Translations under genes and position numbers: made by a program
Notes under the pieces: model-generated
Database searches by the model: none
What the model saw: only the letters and a program-made list of their open reading frames with translations
What the model was told of the DNA's origin: nothing
Assembly (NCBI RefSeq): GCF_002723615.1
Contig: NZ_KZ304974.1
Coordinates: 1 to 39,100, forward strand
Direction: 5' to 3'
DNA: 39,100 nucleotides
Origin: Limimaricola cinnabarinus
Lineage (GTDB): Bacteria > Pseudomonadota > Alphaproteobacteria > Rhodobacterales > Rhodobacteraceae
Part shown: positions 37,406-39,100 of the stretch, one piece after another
Position numbering within the stretch: the stretch's first letter is position 1
How the letters are laid out: each line of letters starts with the position of its first letter

Positions 37406-37565
37406 GGCAACGATCTAAGAACGGACGCGCCGCCTGTCTACCGGGCGAGGGGGAAATTCGCTCACGAAACCGTCACCTTGCGGATCGTCGCCGAAGCGCG
37501 CGCGAGGCGGGAACGCGGCCATGGGTCTGTTCGTTTTCATCCCGCACTCAACAGAGGAGCGAAGC
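37406..37565. promoter_or_regulatory. Divergent promoter region of the copper island
   Basis: 160 bases between the leftward copper operon and the rightward CBS gene. It must hold promoters for both. No CueR- or CopY-type palindrome stood out by eye, and no metal regulator gene is in the window, so the control element is not identified. Confidence 0.5.
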
Positions 37566-38000
37566 ATGCAAGTTCAGGACATCATGACCAGCGATCCCGT
37601 CTGTTGCGGCGGGAACACCACCATCCAGGAAGCCGCGAAGCTGATGGCCGAACGCTCCATCGGGGCGCTTCCGGTGCTCAACGACGCGGGCGAGCCGATG
37701 GGCATCGTGACGGATCGCGACATCTGCTGCGGCGCCGTGGCCGAAGGCAAGTCCGGCGATACGGCCGTCTCCGAGGTCATGTCGACAGATGTGCTGACCA
37801 CCTCGCCGGAGGAGGACGTCTCCTCCTGCTGCAACAAGATGGAAGAGCGCCAGGTGCGCCGCGCCGTCGTGACCGATGGTGAGGGCAAGTGCTGCGGGAT
37901 GGTGGCGCAGGCCGACGTGGCGCGTGAGGCGCAGGGCGCGGAAACCGCGGATCTCGTCCAGAAGGTCTCGCAGCCGGAAGGCCGTTCGGGCTGCTGCTGA
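37566..38000 (+). CDS. CBS-domain protein with five Cys-Cys doublets
   Basis: A 144-residue cytoplasmic protein with two CBS motifs (MQVQDIMTSDPV ... GALPVLNDAGEPMGIVTDRD, and VSEVMSTDVLTTSPEEDV ... VRRAVVTDGEGKCCGMVAQAD). Stand-alone CBS pairs bind adenosine nucleotides as energy sensors. Unusually, Cys pairs stand at 13-14, 54-55, 88-89, 109-110 and 143-144. In a copper locus this suggests metal binding or thiol sensing, which is an inference. AGAGGAG precedes the ATG at 37566; an upstream ATG at 37521 is less likely. A good terminator follows. Confidence 0.88.
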   Translation: MQVQDIMTSDPVCCGGNTTIQEAAKLMAERSIGALPVLNDAGEPMGIVTDRDICCGAVAEGKSGDTAVSEVMSTDVLTTSPEEDVSSCCNKMEERQVRRAVVTDGEGKCCGMVAQADVAREAQGAETADLVQKVSQPEGRSGCC

Positions 38001-38007
38001 CATGACG

Positions 38008-38041
38008 GGCGGAGCGCCGCGAGGTGCTCCGCCTCTTTTTT
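38008..38041 (+). terminator. Rho-independent terminator after the CBS gene
   Basis: GGCGGAGC-(10)-GCTCCGCC, a perfect 8-bp stem followed by TCTTTTTT, 7 bases after the stop. Confidence 0.9.
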
Positions 38042-38140
38042 CCGTCTCGGCGGCGATGTCCGGACCCGTCGTCCATGCCGGAGGTTGAGGGGGTCGAAGG
38101 CCTTACGAGAATCGGCGCGGCCACAGCACAGGAGACATAG

Positions 38141-38260
38141 ATGATGGACGGCGGAATGATGGGCGGAGGAATGATGTTCGGCATGGGGATCTGGGGTCTC
38201 CTGATCCTCGTGCTGGTGATCCTCGCGATCGTGGCGCTGGTGAAATATCTGCGCAAATAG
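38141..38260 (+). CDS. 39-residue Met-rich single-pass membrane peptide
   Basis: MMDGGMMGGGMMFGMGIWGL is followed by LILVLVILAIVALVKYLRK. An AGGAG ribosome site lies 6 bases before the ATG. It is a paralogue of the 50-residue peptide at 35380-35532: same Met-rich start, same hydrophobic helix, same end (ALVKFLR / ALVKYLR). The following epimerase gene starts 7 bases downstream, so the two are co-transcribed. Cu(I)-binding is inferred from composition and location. Confidence 0.75.
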   Translation: MMDGGMMGGGMMFGMGIWGLLILVLVILAIVALVKYLRK

Positions 38261-38267
38261 GTGAGGA

Positions 38268-39100
38268 ATGACGGAGACACCGGACAAGCCCGTCGTCCTT
38301 GTCACCGGCTCCAGCGGCTATCTTGGCGGAGCGGTCGTCCGACGCCTGCATCAGAGTTACCGCGTTGTCGGGCTTGATCGCCATTCGCCACCACACCCGC
38401 CTCACCAAGCGGAATGTGTCTGTTTCGATATCACCGATCAGCAAAGCGTAGACAAAGCTCTGGCGAGGGTGCGGCTTGCCTATGGCGATCGCATTGCCGC
38501 GTGTATTCACCTCGCGGCCTATTTCGATCTGACGGGCGAGGACAATCCCGCATATGACGCCGTGACGGTGGAAGGGACGAAGCGGCTGCTGAAGGGGTTG
38601 CAGGAGTTCCAGCTCGAGCAGTTCGTCTTTGCCTCCACCATGCTCGCGCATGCGCCGACTTCGCCGGGGCAGCCAATCGATGAAGACGCGCCGTTCGATG
38701 CGAAGCTTCCCTACCGTGCCTCGAAGGTGCGCACCGAGGCGATGTTGAGACAGGAGAAGGGCGAAGAAAAGCTTGTCCTGATGCGCCCTGCCGGCATCTA
38801 CGATGACCAGGGGCATTCCACGTTCCTTGCTCACCAGATCGCGCGCATTTACGAGAAGCGCTTCAGCGGCAAAGTCTACCCGGGCGATCTGTCACGCGGA
38901 CAGGCCTTTCTGCATCTCGAAGACCTGCTGGATGCGATCGAATGCATCGTGGATCGTCGGATGGATCTCCCGGATGTGCTTCCGGTTCTGTTGGGCGAAG
39001 CCGAACCCATTCCCTTCGGAGAGTTGCAGCGCCTGATCGGGCACGAGTTGCATGGAGAGGATTGGATCACCTGGAACATCCCGCCGAAACTCGCCAAGAT
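38268..39100 (+). CDS. NAD(P)-dependent epimerase/dehydratase (extended SDR), 3' end beyond the window
   Basis: 277 codons are visible and the frame is still open at the end. The dinucleotide-binding loop VTGSSGYLGGAVVRR, an acidic DITD after the third strand, ACIHLAAYFD, VFASTMLAHAP (catalytic Ser/Thr region) and the Y-x-x-x-K pair in LPYRASKVRTE mark an extended SDR acting on a nucleotide-sugar or similar substrate. GTGAGGA precedes the ATG at 38268. It follows the small Met-rich peptide by 7 bases. How an epimerase serves the copper island is not clear; envelope modification is one idea. Confidence 0.88.
   Translation, partial: MTETPDKPVVLVTGSSGYLGGAVVRRLHQSYRVVGLDRHSPPHPPHQAECVCFDITDQQSVDKALARVRLAYGDRIAACIHLAAYFDLTGEDNPAYDAVTVEGTKRLLKGLQEFQLEQFVFASTMLAHAPTSPGQPIDEDAPFDAKLPYRASKVRTEAMLRQEKGEEKLVLMRPAGIYDDQGHSTFLAHQIARIYEKRFSGKVYPGDLSRGQAFLHLEDLLDAIECIVDRRMDLPDVLPVLLGEAEPIPFGELQRLIGHELHGEDWITWNIPPKLAK

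Overview
The window looks like part of a GC-rich alphaproteobacterial plasmid, most likely from the Rhodobacteraceae. That placement is inferred from protein style (P1-like ParA/ParB, IS110-type transposase, peptide ABC and copper genes typical of the group); no rRNA or tRNA was seen to prove it. A replication/partition block in the middle (about 20.4-28.0 kb) is flanked by accessory cargo and by many broken genes, as in a mosaic replicon.

Layout. 1-0.6 kb: end of an orphan DUF2384 antitoxin-like gene and a gene fragment. 0.6-9.5 kb: a catabolic cassette with a peptide-type ABC transporter (including a fused permease-ATPase), a DUF1028 protein, a GntR/FCD regulator and an M20 amidohydrolase of the N-carbamoyl-amino-acid/allantoate type. 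Three related palindromes sit in its two promoter regions and are the likely operators. 9.6-12.1 kb: a scrap yard with a LacI-family tail, a methyltransferase fragment, a methyltransferase-like gene, a second DUF2384 gene and an IS3 OrfA scrap. 12.3-16.5 kb: an AlpA-like HTH gene followed by two tandem tyrosine recombinases, with a large inverted repeat inside the module. 16.7-20.4 kb: small acidic and unknown proteins, a second methyltransferase-like protein that lost its catalytic motif IV, and a PemK/MazF-like protein behind a perfect 20-bp inverted repeat.

20.4-28.0 kb: a leader with hairpins and AT-rich tracts, then an HTH candidate initiator, ParA and ParB in one operon, a terminator, and about a dozen copies of a 19-bp palindrome (consensus GGTGAAAGTGACTTTCACC) scattered over 3.2 kb. 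These are the best candidates for the partition centromere or initiator sites. An IS110/IS1111-type element with 60-bp, nearly identical inverted ends has inserted among them. A truncated Pif1-like helicase marks the border of the next block.

28.7-39.1 kb: a copper-handling island. One long leftward operon (37405 to 31195, then copA) encodes secreted and membrane proteins for periplasmic copper and thiol-redox work: a Cys-containing exported protein, a BNR beta-propeller, DUF411, a 50-aa Met-rich membrane peptide, cytochrome c, a TlpA/CcmG-like thioredoxin, a small membrane protein, a Met/His-rich exported protein, two SCO-like proteins, a membrane protein, CcdA and the P1B ATPase CopA. Divergent from it are a CBS protein with five Cys-Cys pairs, a 39-aa Met-rich membrane peptide homologous to the 50-aa one, and the start of an SDR epimerase that runs off the window. 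No copper regulator was seen in the window.
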